In this document: piece by piece, positions 19,960 through 28,320 of the stretch | How positions within the stretch are numbered: position 1 is the first letter of the stretch | Layout of the letters: every line of letters begins with the position of its first letter | Source of the DNA: Saprolegnia diclina VS20 | Lineage: Eukaryota > Oomycota > Saprolegniomycetes > Saprolegniales > Saprolegniaceae | Length of the DNA stretch: 41,478 bases | Direction: 5' to 3' | NCBI RefSeq assembly: GCF_000281045.1 | Contig: NW_008246188.1 | Coordinates: 37,082-78,559 of the forward strand | The notes under the pieces: generated by a model | Seen by the model: only the letters and a program-made list of their open reading frames with translations | Told to the model about the DNA's origin: nothing | Database searches by the model: none | Program-made: the position numbers and the translations under genes

Positions 19960-22248
19960 ATGGCCTTGGACGCTGCGACGCTGGCGACGGCCAGTTGGTT
20001 CGTCGAGGACGCCTTCAGTGGCGTCGCGCGGCCGCATCCAGTCCAAGGCGCCGTTGCGCGCCGCCTGTACACGCTCTACGCCGAGCTGCACTACGTCCGA
20101 GGCCTCGCGCTGCTCCTCCTTGTCAGCATCTCGTTTGTTGAAGTGCCGGCGTGGTGCGGCGCCTCGTGCGGCGACCCGGACGACGACGCGACGCCAGTGA
20201 CCTTTGGCCTCCCAATGCTACCTCGCACCCAAAGCGTTTTGCTCGAAGCGGCGTGCCTCCTACTGCTGCTCGCCAACTCGATGCTGCGGTACCTGTACCT
20301 GCGCGAGAGCTTCTTCGCCGGCCGCCGCGACAGGTCCGTGCTCAGTATCGTAGAGTTCTTGCCTAGGATTACTGCAATGTAGCGTGGCAGTGCTGCTCTT
20401 GCTGCTTGTGGCTGCACTCACTCTCGTGGCGAGCGAAACGTTGCCGATGCTTCGGCCGCTCCAAGTCTATCTGCGCGGCGCGATCGCTGCGACCAAGAAC
20501 CGCAGTCTGCGGCGCACGGCGCGCAAGATCTACGCTGTTTTGAACGAGGTGCAGCACGCGCTGGTCCTCATTTTCGTGTACGTGGCGTTTTGCAGCTGGG
20601 TCGCGACAGTGCTCTTTCACCATACAACCGAAGGTACTGTCCCGGTCTTCAGCCCAAGCGAATCAAAGCAAGGCTTGACAACATCTCGCTAGGCACCCTG
20701 TACCTTGGCAACATCTACGAAGCGAGCTGGAACCTCTTTGTCTTGCTCACAACCGCCAACTTTCCCGATGTCTTCATGCCCGCGTATTCGACGCAGCGCA
20801 GCTCGGTCCTCTTCTTCGTCTTCTTTCTCTGCTTTGGACTCTTCTTCCTCCTCAACGTCGTCCTTGCGGTGACGTACACAGCGTTCACGCGACAGCTCGC
20901 AGCCTTCAAGAGAAAGCGCCGACGAGTCCAAGTATCCAAGCTGCAGGTCGCGTTTCAACTGCTCTGCCATGTCGACGGCCAGCGCGCGCCGACGAACTAC
21001 TCGAGCACAGAGCTGTGGGCCCACCGGCACGACGACTGGACGCCGCCGATCGGCGCGGCGATTCCCAAAGCCACGTGCCTCCGCCTCTTCGAGACGCTCA
21101 ACCATTACAAGAACATCCCGTACCTCAAACACGACAAGATGAAGACCCTCTTTGCCACCCTCGATATCGCACAAGACGACCAGCTGAGCTGGCCCGAGTT
21201 TGCACGACTCTGCAGTGTCTTTCACACAGCACTGGCGACGCGCACGTTGCCCCCACCCGAACTACAACGCTACTGTCCGCGCCTCTACTACAGCGCGCCG
21301 TTCCAAAAGCTCGCGCGCTTGGTGTGCGATGCGCGCTTGGACACGTTCGTCGACACGCTGCTCGTCATCAACGCGGTCGTGATCGTCCTCGAGTCGTTTC
21401 CCGTGCTGAACGGCGATGCCACTGTGCCCATCGAGACGGAATTTTGCTTTTGGGAGCGCGTCGAAGGCGTCTTCTCACTCGTCTACGTCGTCGAAATGAT
21501 CGTCAAGGTGCTCGTCTATGGGCGCGCCACGTACTGGGCGTCCCTCAAGCACCGATTCGACGCTATCCTTACGATTGCCATGGCAACCGTCGACATCTAC
21601 GCGCTCTCGTCCGCTTATGCAGCATCCCGCGCCCTCGTCCAGATCCTCTTGGTCGCGCGCTGCCTTCGTTTATGCCGCCTCATCCTCAACGTCCAGCGGT
21701 GCGTCCGACCTTGCGTATCTTATCAATGTATCAAGTGGCATGAAACCGTAGCTTTCGCGTGGTGTGCCTGACGTGGCTGCGTCTCCTGCCGTTGTGCAAG
21801 CACTTGATGCTCTTCTTGGCTTCGGTCATGTACTTGTTTGCGGCTTTTGGGATGCACCTTTTTGGCGGGCGCATCTCAGTCCAGGTCCTCGAAGCGCAGT
21901 GTCCGACAAGTCCGTTTACGACAAGCGGGTATGGGGCCAACAACTTTAACGACATGGCAAGCGGCGTCGTGCTGTTGTTTGAGTTGCTTGTCGTCAACAA
22001 CTGGTCGGCGCTCGCCGATGGCTTTGTGTGCGTCACATCACAGTACGCGCGCTGGTACTTTGTTGCCTACTACGTGGCGAGCGTCATGGTGCTCTTGAAC
22101 CTCGTGGTTGCGACGACGCTGGTGCGCCTGCTCACCTTAGGAGCAGCTTCACAAAAGTGTCTAGGATGCATTTGCGGGCGAGTACGACGCCGAGCACAAG
22201 GCCAACGCATCGCCACCCGAGGCCAGCGGCGTGCATGACTCTGTGTAG
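19960..22248 (+). CDS. Two-pore cation channel (TPC) with EF-hand-like linker
   Basis: Five exons (19960-20333, 20383-20633, 20693-21698, 21752-22121, 22165-22248) encode 694 residues; introns are 43-59 nt. An in-frame ATG at 19933 would add nine residues. The protein has two voltage-gated-channel repeats, as in TPC channels of vacuole and endolysosome membranes, which pass Na+ or Ca2+. Pore 1 has NLFVLLTTANFPDVFMPAY (222-240), near-identical to the family signature with its TAN filter. The linker has basic FKRKRRR after S6 and one EF-hand-like loop, DIAQDDQLSWPE (366-377), as in plant TPC1. Repeat 2 has an Arg-bearing S4 (520-548) and pore 2 LLFELLVVNNW with VNN (625-627). The short C-terminus ends DAFAGEYDAEH-. 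Calcium gating is inferred. A further 5' exon is possible. Confidence 0.88.
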
Positions 22249-22450
22249 CAGCCTCAACATCTCCCACGAGACACTCCAAGACTAAACACTTTATACTATA
22301 CACTCGCCACGGGTGCCAACACCAGAGGTGGAGATTCTCCATGAAATCGTCCGAGGGCGCATGCAAAACGTAGGAGCTCCAAACACCAACCCCTAAAGGG
22401 CTAGGTGTTCGTTCGTGTAACCCCTTTCTTGTGCTGGAACTGACACCACG

Positions 22451-23022
22451 ATGCGGCGCGTCTCTTGTCTGGTGGGGGTCGCCTACCTGCTGCTCTCGAT
22501 GGCGTCTGGTACCTCTCCATTCTCTTTCCATACCTCCAGAACGACCTTTTTTGGGCTGGTTTTTCCCTCGCCGCCCAAACGTACCTCTTGGAGCTCTACC
22601 GTCGACATCTCTGGACGACAGTGCGAGGCTCGATCGACGTCTTGAACACGTCCAGCGCGTGCTTGCAGTCCTACACGCCGTTCCACGAGACTCGAGATGC
22701 AGACGACGTACCCTCGGGCTCTTCTCTCGTTGCACCAAACCTCGGTCCGCGCTGGCATTGCTGCGCTGCGCAACATGCCTCTCTGGGTAGTTTTTCAAAC
22801 CATGACGCAGCCGTGCAATGTCGATTTTAGGCGGCAGTGGGAGCTCGCCCACACTCAGGCGCGCCAAGCGCGGTGCGCTATAGCTGTCATGCAGTCAAAC
22901 GGGCGCTGTACCTGGAGGCGGCGCTTCGCAGCGTCGACTGGGCGCAGTTCACGTCGTCGACGAATAGGGCTGACTGTGAGGGCGTCCGACAACAGGTTCG
23001 AGTCTTCCAGTACGCTTGCTAA
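22451..23022 (+). pseudogene. Frameshifted remnant of a multi-pass membrane protein gene
   Basis: A continuous protein-like signal jumps between frames: RRVSCLVGVAYLLLSMA (from 22451), WYLSILFPYLQNDLFWAGF (from about 22503), TYPRALLSLHQTSV...WELAHTQARQARC (from about 22703), and ALYLEAALRSVDWAQF (about 22894-22950). At least three frame changes are needed and no full-length frame exists. From memory, WYLS...NDLxWxxF followed by a WExAxTxxRQxRC motif belongs to a large Saprolegniales-type family of membrane proteins of unknown function; this is not certain. The remnant ends just before the retroelement, so it is probably a decaying gene or 5' fragment. Unspliced short introns could explain some of the jumps. 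Confidence 0.5.
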
Positions 23023-23179
23023 TCGCCCTGCAACCAAGTGCCACCAACAACGCGCATCAGCACATGTGGCGTAGCAGGGTCGATGCCCCAGTCGAGTCGC
23101 AGCCATACCACGCTCATCGTGCCATCGACGGCGCAAGAGATACGCTTTACGCTTGTCGGTTAATGAGTAAACATAGTGA

Positions 23180-23184
23180 ACAGG
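23180..23184. other. Target-site duplication, left (ACAGG)
   Basis: ACAGG directly precedes the 5' LTR, and the same five bases (26426-26430) directly follow the 3' LTR. This is the 5-bp duplication left by integrase and shows that the element inserted as one unit. Confidence 0.8.
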
Positions 23185-23458
23185 TGTGGCAGTAGATGCC
23201 TCATACAGTGGTTGAGCATTGGATATTCATATCCACACAGCTCTCGAACCACTAGGTCGAGACAAGGCGATGTGTTTGTATCAATCTATCAGTAGATCGT
23301 CCTACGGGAAGACCGTTGGGATGGGACTGTACAGGAGCCTGTGGCCAGGGCTCCAGCAGTCAGCTAGCTTTAGTTTCCATTTTGCTTCTTAGTACACACG
23401 CCGGTGTTTGGGAGTGCGGCCTCCCTTTGTCTGGCGTTTGAAGGCGGAAACGGTCCAA
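23185..23458 (+). repeat. 5' LTR
   Basis: It begins TGTGGCAGTAGATGCC and matches the 3' LTR (26152-26425) to 23455 with one difference (T at 23219 against C at 26186). The last three bases differ from the 3' copy, so the exact right end is uncertain by about 3 nt. Confidence 0.93.
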
Positions 23459-23508
23459 AGTCGACTTTGGCGACCAAGCAGCGATCAGGTTTCGCTCAAG
23501 AAGAAGAC

Positions 23509-25155
23509 ATGACGGCCTCAGGACAAGCGGCGATGGCGATGAGCGGCGTCGTCGTGCTGTCGCAGCTGGTGCATCCCGAGTTCAAGGGCATCGCCCGCCG
23601 CGACGTGGTCGTGTGGAAGCGGGCGCGTCTCGAATACGAGACCTCGATGCGGCGCGAATGCCAGCGAACGAACCGGAGCTACACATCGACGTGTGTTCCG
23701 ATCCGCGACTCGTTCTCTCCCGTGGGGTATCTCGAGTTCCTGATGAAAAACAAGTGGGGCCTCTGGGACGACTACAACTTGCTGCACGTGCCTGAAAACG
23801 AGCTTTGGGGAGCGATCAACGGGATCATCGACAAGGAGACCAACAAGACGATGCTCACATACGACAAGGTTTTCACCTCGCTCGCCCTCGACCACAACGA
23901 AGAAGACATCGAAGAGCGGGTCAACAGATTTGTTTTCAAGGCCTCTCAAATGATTGAAGAGCATGGCCTCAGCGAGAAGCTCGAGAACGACAAGCTCAAG
24001 GCCAAGATCTTCAAGGCACTTGTCGATCGGCTCCGTCCCCAAGAGCTACAGACGGACGTGAAGCAGCTGATGGATGAGAAGATGGCGGCCAACAAACAGG
24101 CTGGCCTCAAGCACCTCGGGAAGATCATCTTCAAGCGAGCGCTTCTCTACAAGTCGTGGAGCCCCAAGACGAAGCGTCTTCGTGACAAGGAGTCGTCCGG
24201 CGAAGTCGAGAAACCGTCGCACAAGGAGCAGCAAGGTGTGCGCAAGAAGAAGAAGCGCAAGTTGAAGCAGAAGGACAACAAGCCGCCAGTGCAACAAGAA
24301 CGCAAGAACGATGGCACGGAACGACCGTGCTGGCACTGCGGCAGCAAGAAGCACAAATTGCGGGACTGCCCGAGTTCAAACGCCAAGCAGAAGGCGATTG
24401 CTGTCAAGAAGAACTGGAAGGGCGGTCGTCGTGGCGGAGGCGGCGACGGCAGCAAACAAGGCGGCAACGAAGGCAACGGGGGCGGTGACAAGAAGAAGAC
24501 CAAGTTGAGTAGCCTCCGAGCCTCTGGTCTCGACCAGCTCCTTTCGGGCAACGAAGGCCACATGGTTTTGACGCTCAACAGCGTTCTTGACGTTCCTTGC
24601 GTGCCGGACAGTGGTTGCGGTCTGAACATCATTCCCGCCAAGATGGTCGAGCAGCTCAAGCAGAAGATGCCCAACCTTGAAGTCATCAATTTGGACCAAC
24701 CTCAGCTTGGGGTGGATGTGGGCAAGACGGCGTTGCAGCTGGACAAGAAGGTTCAATTGCATCTGCAGCTCCACACGGCTGCCGGTCCCGTCAACGTGCC
24801 TGGTTTGCAGACGTGCTATGTTGTCGATCAAGGTGACGAGTTTCTGGTGTCGAACGACGTGCTTGTGATCAAAGACGACTTGACGCACTACTGCGAGCTC
24901 GTGGCGTGTGACATGGCGGACGCGGCCTCGGTCGTGGACGCTTTGATGCAGTGGGCTGCGCGGTTTGACATGCCCCTCGTGTGGGTGTCGGACCAAGGCA
25001 GTCACTTCAAGAACCAAGTGGTTGCAATGCTGGCCCAAGTCTACAAGGTCGACCACCATTTCATTTTGACCTACACGCCATGGCGCAACGGTACCGTCGA
25101 GCGCTTGAACCGCGATATTCTCCAAGTTTTGCGGGTCATGCATGCTGAACCTTGA
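23509..25155 (+). CDS. Retroelement Gag-protease-integrase fusion protein
   Basis: The ATG at 23509 opens a 548-residue frame. The N-terminal 250 residues are Gag-like (EHGLSEKLENDKLKAKIF..., helical and charged), then basic Lys-rich sequence and a CCHC knuckle, CWHCGSKKHKLRDC (24328-24369), then Gly-rich linker. A retropepsin-like segment follows with active-site DSG (Asp codon at 24607) and ends at SNDVL. The next residues, VIKDDLTHYCEL, belong to the integrase core, so a deletion joins protease to integrase in frame near 24855-24870. The integrase part keeps WVSDQGSHF and VERLN, with Asp (24991) and Glu (25099) spaced D-x35-E, but the first catalytic Asp is gone. The frame stops at 25155, where the integrase continues in another frame. 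Confidence 0.85.
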   Translation: MTASGQAAMAMSGVVVLSQLVHPEFKGIARRDVVVWKRARLEYETSMRRECQRTNRSYTSTCVPIRDSFSPVGYLEFLMKNKWGLWDDYNLLHVPENELWGAINGIIDKETNKTMLTYDKVFTSLALDHNEEDIEERVNRFVFKASQMIEEHGLSEKLENDKLKAKIFKALVDRLRPQELQTDVKQLMDEKMAANKQAGLKHLGKIIFKRALLYKSWSPKTKRLRDKESSGEVEKPSHKEQQGVRKKKKRKLKQKDNKPPVQQERKNDGTERPCWHCGSKKHKLRDCPSSNAKQKAIAVKKNWKGGRRGGGGDGSKQGGNEGNGGGDKKKTKLSSLRASGLDQLLSGNEGHMVLTLNSVLDVPCVPDSGCGLNIIPAKMVEQLKQKMPNLEVINLDQPQLGVDVGKTALQLDKKVQLHLQLHTAAGPVNVPGLQTCYVVDQGDEFLVSNDVLVIKDDLTHYCELVACDMADAASVVDALMQWAARFDMPLVWVSDQGSHFKNQVVAMLAQVYKVDHHFILTYTPWRNGTVERLNRDILQVLRVMHAEP

Positions 25156-25957
25156 GCAGTGGGAGTATCTCCTACCGCTGGTTCAAGCCAACCTCAACCA
25201 GACGCCAGTCGAGTCGCTTGGTGGTGTGTGCCCAACACAAGCTTTCACGGGGCACGTGCCAGCTACCAACTTGGACATTGTGGTCCGCGACTTTGATGGT
25301 GAGCTCGTCCGTCAGGCAGACTGGACAAAGCCAGACGTCGTCAGCACGATGGCTGCTGCTCATGCAAGTTTGGTTGACGTCCACAAGAAGATCGACGACC
25401 TGCGTCAACAACGCCTAGCGCGGGAGACCGCGGCGAAGACGCACCAAGAAGAGTTTGTCGCCCACGTTGGTGACTACGTACTCTGGTCGCGCGTGGACAA
25501 GATAAAGTATCCGAAGCTGCTCGTCACATGGCTCGGCCCGTTCCAGATCACGGAAGTGTCGACGTACTCGTGCGTCATCCGTCATATCATCTCGGGTCAA
25601 GAGCGCCATGCACATACGAGTCGCCTCAAGCCGTACTAGTACGCCGAAGGCAGCTTTGAGCTCACGCAAGAGATCCGCGAGCACGTGTCCGAGCAGGGCG
25701 TGCTTTTGAAGATCCGTGAGATCAAGGCAGTACGGCTCAACCAGAGTGCCCGGCGGTGGGAGATCCTCTGCCTATGGGAAGGCCTGGAAGACATCGAAGC
25801 ATCGTGGGAGCTGTTCACGTCGATCGCGACGGATGCCCCTGCGGTTGCTCGACAGTTTGCGGAGCAAGTCGCAGACCCCCGAGCACGGGATGGTCTGGCT
25901 GATGAGCTCAAGCAACTAGAAGAACGGTCTGCAGCGTCGACACGACGACGGTCGTGA
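25142..25957 (+). pseudogene. Retroelement integrase C-terminal region and chromodomain-like tail (broken)
   Basis: This frame continues the integrase after a +1 shift near 25140: WEYLLPLVQANLNQTPV is the usual post-catalytic integrase sequence. It runs to HTSRLKPY and an in-frame TAG at 25637-25639. After the stop, the same frame continues with YAEGSFELTQEIREHV and a chromodomain-like segment (KIREIKAVR...WEILCLWEGL...ASWELF) ending at the stop at 25955-25957. The shift and stop make this part untranslated as it stands, unless frameshifting and readthrough occur. The tail identifies the element as related to chromoviruses, whose chromodomain guides integration to certain chromatin. Confidence 0.75.
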
Positions 25958-26139
25958 CGTGCGGACTACCAAGAGAAGCTACCTAGTACGTGATCCCGGC
26001 GATCCTCCGGGCCGTGCAACGGTAACTCTTGAAGATCTTGGACCAGATCAAGAACAGAATCTGACGGCGATTCTCCGGGGTCTGTTTTTGCGGTCTTTGA
26101 TTCCTTGGGATTTGGGCTAAGCTGTCCTATAAATCCTTT

Positions 26140-26149
26140 GGGAGAGGGG
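26140..26149 (+). other. Polypurine tract
   Basis: GGGAGAGGGG lies 2 nt before the 3' LTR, the position of the primer for plus-strand DNA synthesis in LTR retrotransposons. Confidence 0.7.
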
Positions 26150-26151
26150 TG

Positions 26152-26425
26152 TGTGGCAGTAGATGCCTCATACAGTGGTTGAGCACTGGATATTCATATC
26201 CACACAGCTCTCGAACCACTAGGTCGAGACAAGGCGATGTGTTTGTATCAATCTATCAGTAGATCGTCCTACGGGAAGACCGTTGGGATGGGACTGTACA
26301 GGAGCCTGTGGCCAGGGCTCCAGCAGTCAGCTAGCTTTAGTTTCCATTTTGCTTCTTAGTACACACGCCGGTGTTTGGGAGTGCGGCCTCCCTTTGTCTG
26401 GCGTTTGAAGGCGGAAACGGTCACA
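26152..26425 (+). repeat. 3' LTR
   Basis: It is the second copy of the LTR, from TGTGGCAGTAG to GGTCACA, followed directly by the right target duplication ACAGG (26426-26430). Confidence 0.93.
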
Positions 26426-26544
26426 ACAGGTTACAAAACTAAAGTCCCGTTGCTTCAGTTCAATGATCTTAATGTCAAGGATAACTATGACCTTGGGAGT
26501 GTACACAGTCGGGGATAAATAGCGCCAAAAACGCGACAAAAATG

Positions 26545-28287
26545 CTACAAATTCTCTAGACGACGCGGTTCGACGTCGTGTGTTCTTGAATCGTCAAGCG
26601 CCGCTTCGTCGACGTACTCGGCCACGATGCGCGTGACAATCACATTGCCGTGAACGTTGAGCGCTGTCGAGATGCGGTCAATGAGAAAGTCCATGGCGAC
26701 GACGAGCGCAAACGACGGCGGCACCGACGCATGCGGCAGCACAGTCTTCCACACCGTCAGCAGCATGACAAGACCCGCGTTTGGAACGGGGGCGGTGCCC
26801 ATGGCACCGAGCAAGCTCATGCAGAAGAGCACAATGAGCTGCGACGACGAGAGGTCCACCGGGCCACTGGAGCCCGTCGCGGCCAAGAAGACGGTCATGA
26901 GCGGGTAGTAGAGCCCCGCAGCGTTCATATTGACGGTCGTACCGAGGGCCATGACGAGCGACGCGAGCGAATTGGGCGTCGATCGCGTCGCTTGGAGGTC
27001 GGCGAGTGCGATCGGTAGCGTCGCCATCGACGAGGCGCAGCCAAACGCAAACGTATACGACGGGAGCAGATGCTGCATGAACGCAAAGGGGTTGACCCAC
27101 GTCAAGACAAAGAGGAGGAGGGGCAGCACGAGCAGTGCGTGGATAGCCACGCCGGACGCATACGCCGCCAAGACCAAAAGCACTTGGTTGAGCGTCGCTG
27201 TGTTGGCGTCGAGGCTTGCGATCGCACCGCCGATCAAAAACACAATTGCAAGCGGCGTGAGCCGAAGCAGTGCGTGCACCAAGACCAAAAACGCATTTCG
27301 CGTTTGGCGAAACAGTTGCAAGAGGGGGTTGGGGGGCGGGGTGCCCCCCCGCGAGCGATCGTGGTGGCTGCGCACGATTGCGACGCCGAGTGGCAATGCG
27401 AACATGATGATGCTCAGCAGCGTGCCCTCGGCGAAAGCGTGGAAGATATTGTCGGTCACGAGGAGCTCCACCATCCGCAGCAGCTGCGTCGTCATGCTTG
27501 TCACGTCGTTCGTGTTGAGAAAGCCACGGGACAGCATGGCATCGTTCACGTCGGCGACTTCAAACGTCGACGGTGCCGACGACGTGCAGCTTACAGATCC
27601 ATTCACCGCCATCTCGAGATACAAACCATTGTGGCACTTGAACGCGAGCGCCGGCGACATGGGCGCGGACGCCGCTGGCGCGACACCGACAAAGAGAGGC
27701 TGAAAGAGAAGCGCGACGCCGAGACCGAGCGCCGTCGAGAGACCGCTCGAGAGGGCAAACAAACCGAGTGTCCGCAGCCCGAGCACGGATGCCTTGCCCT
27801 TGTCAACGGCGTCGGCAATCGCCACTGTGATGCCCGTAAAGACCATGGGCACGACAAGGCAGCGCAGTGCACGCACAAACAAATCACCGGGCAGAGCGAC
27901 CCAGATCGAGAGGTGAGTCTTGAGAAGTGGCACGCGCGAAACGAGAAAGCCAAGGCCGACACCGAGGATCGCACCGAGTAGAATCGCCCGACCGCTCACA
28001 ACGAGCTTGGTGGCGTCCGACTCTTGGATGCTAAAGTTTATGGTGCGGGGGCGGGGCGGTGGTGACGGTTCGGCTTGGAGCATGGGTGGGATCGAAGCAG
28101 CGTCTTGTACGAGCTCATACTCGGTGCGCGAGTCGGACGTGTAATCCGTGCGTGCAAGGCTCGTTGCAACCGGGCGACGGCACGAGGCGGAGTCGGCGAA
28201 CGAAGCGCCTCGCCGCATCGAGCGCGCGGCTTGGGCGTGGGCCAAGTCGACGGCCGAGAACAGCACCACGCCCGACGAGCCGAGCAT
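26545..28287 (-). CDS. SLC1/DAACS family symporter with altered sodium-site residues
   Basis: The 580-residue intronless protein has a ~90-residue cytosolic N-terminus and the eight-helix, two-hairpin fold of dicarboxylate/amino acid:cation symporters (GltPh, EAAT, ASCT). HP1 shows CASSMATLPIAL (417-428), helix 7 MALGTTVNMNAAGLY (446-460), HP2 MGTAPVPNAG, and helix 8 MDFLIDRISTALNVHGN (532-548). Against GltPh, NMDG has become NMNA, the substrate-binding Arg397 position is Ser540, and the Asp405 position is Asn548. Asp394 and Asn401 equivalents (Asp537, Asn544) remain. Loss of the Arg suggests a neutral rather than acidic substrate, and loss of two Asp sodium ligands suggests altered coupling; both are inference. 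The ATG at 28287 is preferred because an INR-FPR-like element sits 15-33 bp upstream. Confidence 0.87.
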   Translation of the reverse strand: MLGSSGVVLFSAVDLAHAQAARSMRRGASFADSASCRRPVATSLARTDYTSDSRTEYELVQDAASIPPMLQAEPSPPPRPRTINFSIQESDATKLVVSGRAILLGAILGVGLGFLVSRVPLLKTHLSIWVALPGDLFVRALRCLVVPMVFTGITVAIADAVDKGKASVLGLRTLGLFALSSGLSTALGLGVALLFQPLFVGVAPAASAPMSPALAFKCHNGLYLEMAVNGSVSCTSSAPSTFEVADVNDAMLSRGFLNTNDVTSMTTQLLRMVELLVTDNIFHAFAEGTLLSIIMFALPLGVAIVRSHHDRSRGGTPPPNPLLQLFRQTRNAFLVLVHALLRLTPLAIVFLIGGAIASLDANTATLNQVLLVLAAYASGVAIHALLVLPLLLFVLTWVNPFAFMQHLLPSYTFAFGCASSMATLPIALADLQATRSTPNSLASLVMALGTTVNMNAAGLYYPLMTVFLAATGSSGPVDLSSSQLIVLFCMSLLGAMGTAPVPNAGLVMLLTVWKTVLPHASVPPSFALVVAMDFLIDRISTALNVHGNVIVTRIVAEYVDEAALDDSRTHDVEPRRLENL

Positions 28288-28301
28288 GATGCAATGAATA
28301 T

Positions 28302-28320
28302 AGACAATTGAAAAGTGAGT
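28302..28320 (-). promoter_or_regulatory. INR-FPR-like core promoter of the SLC1 gene
   Basis: On the minus strand this reads ACTCACTTTTCAATTGTCT, sharing CTCACTTTTCAATT with the element before permease C. It leaves a very short 5'UTR before the ATG at 28287. Confidence 0.65.

Larger units (their letters stand above)
23185..26425 (+). mobile_element. Non-autonomous LTR retrotransposon, Ty3/gypsy chromovirus-like, RT-RNaseH deleted
   Basis: The 3.24-kb element has direct LTRs of about 274 bp differing at one position over the first 271 bases, a 5-bp target duplication and TG...CA ends on the 3' LTR. Gag with a zinc knuckle, an aspartic protease, the catalytic part of integrase and a chromodomain-like tail are present in Ty3/gypsy order. 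Reverse transcriptase, RNase H and the N-terminal part of integrase are absent, so its spread would need enzymes from a complete relative. A purine tract precedes the 3' LTR. The near-identical LTRs indicate recent insertion. The primer-binding site is uncertain: TGGCGACCAAGC at about 23469 is a candidate. Confidence 0.9.

Noticed and set aside
22985-23010. tRNA T-arm-like sequence GGTTCGAGTC
   Set aside because: No matching acceptor, D-arm or anticodon arm at the needed distances; it lies within the gene remnant.
27324-27350. G-quadruplex in the SLC1 gene
   Set aside because: Only three separated G-runs are present, followed by a C-run that favours a hairpin. The stretch also encodes an ordinary Gly/Pro loop (RGGTPPPNP).
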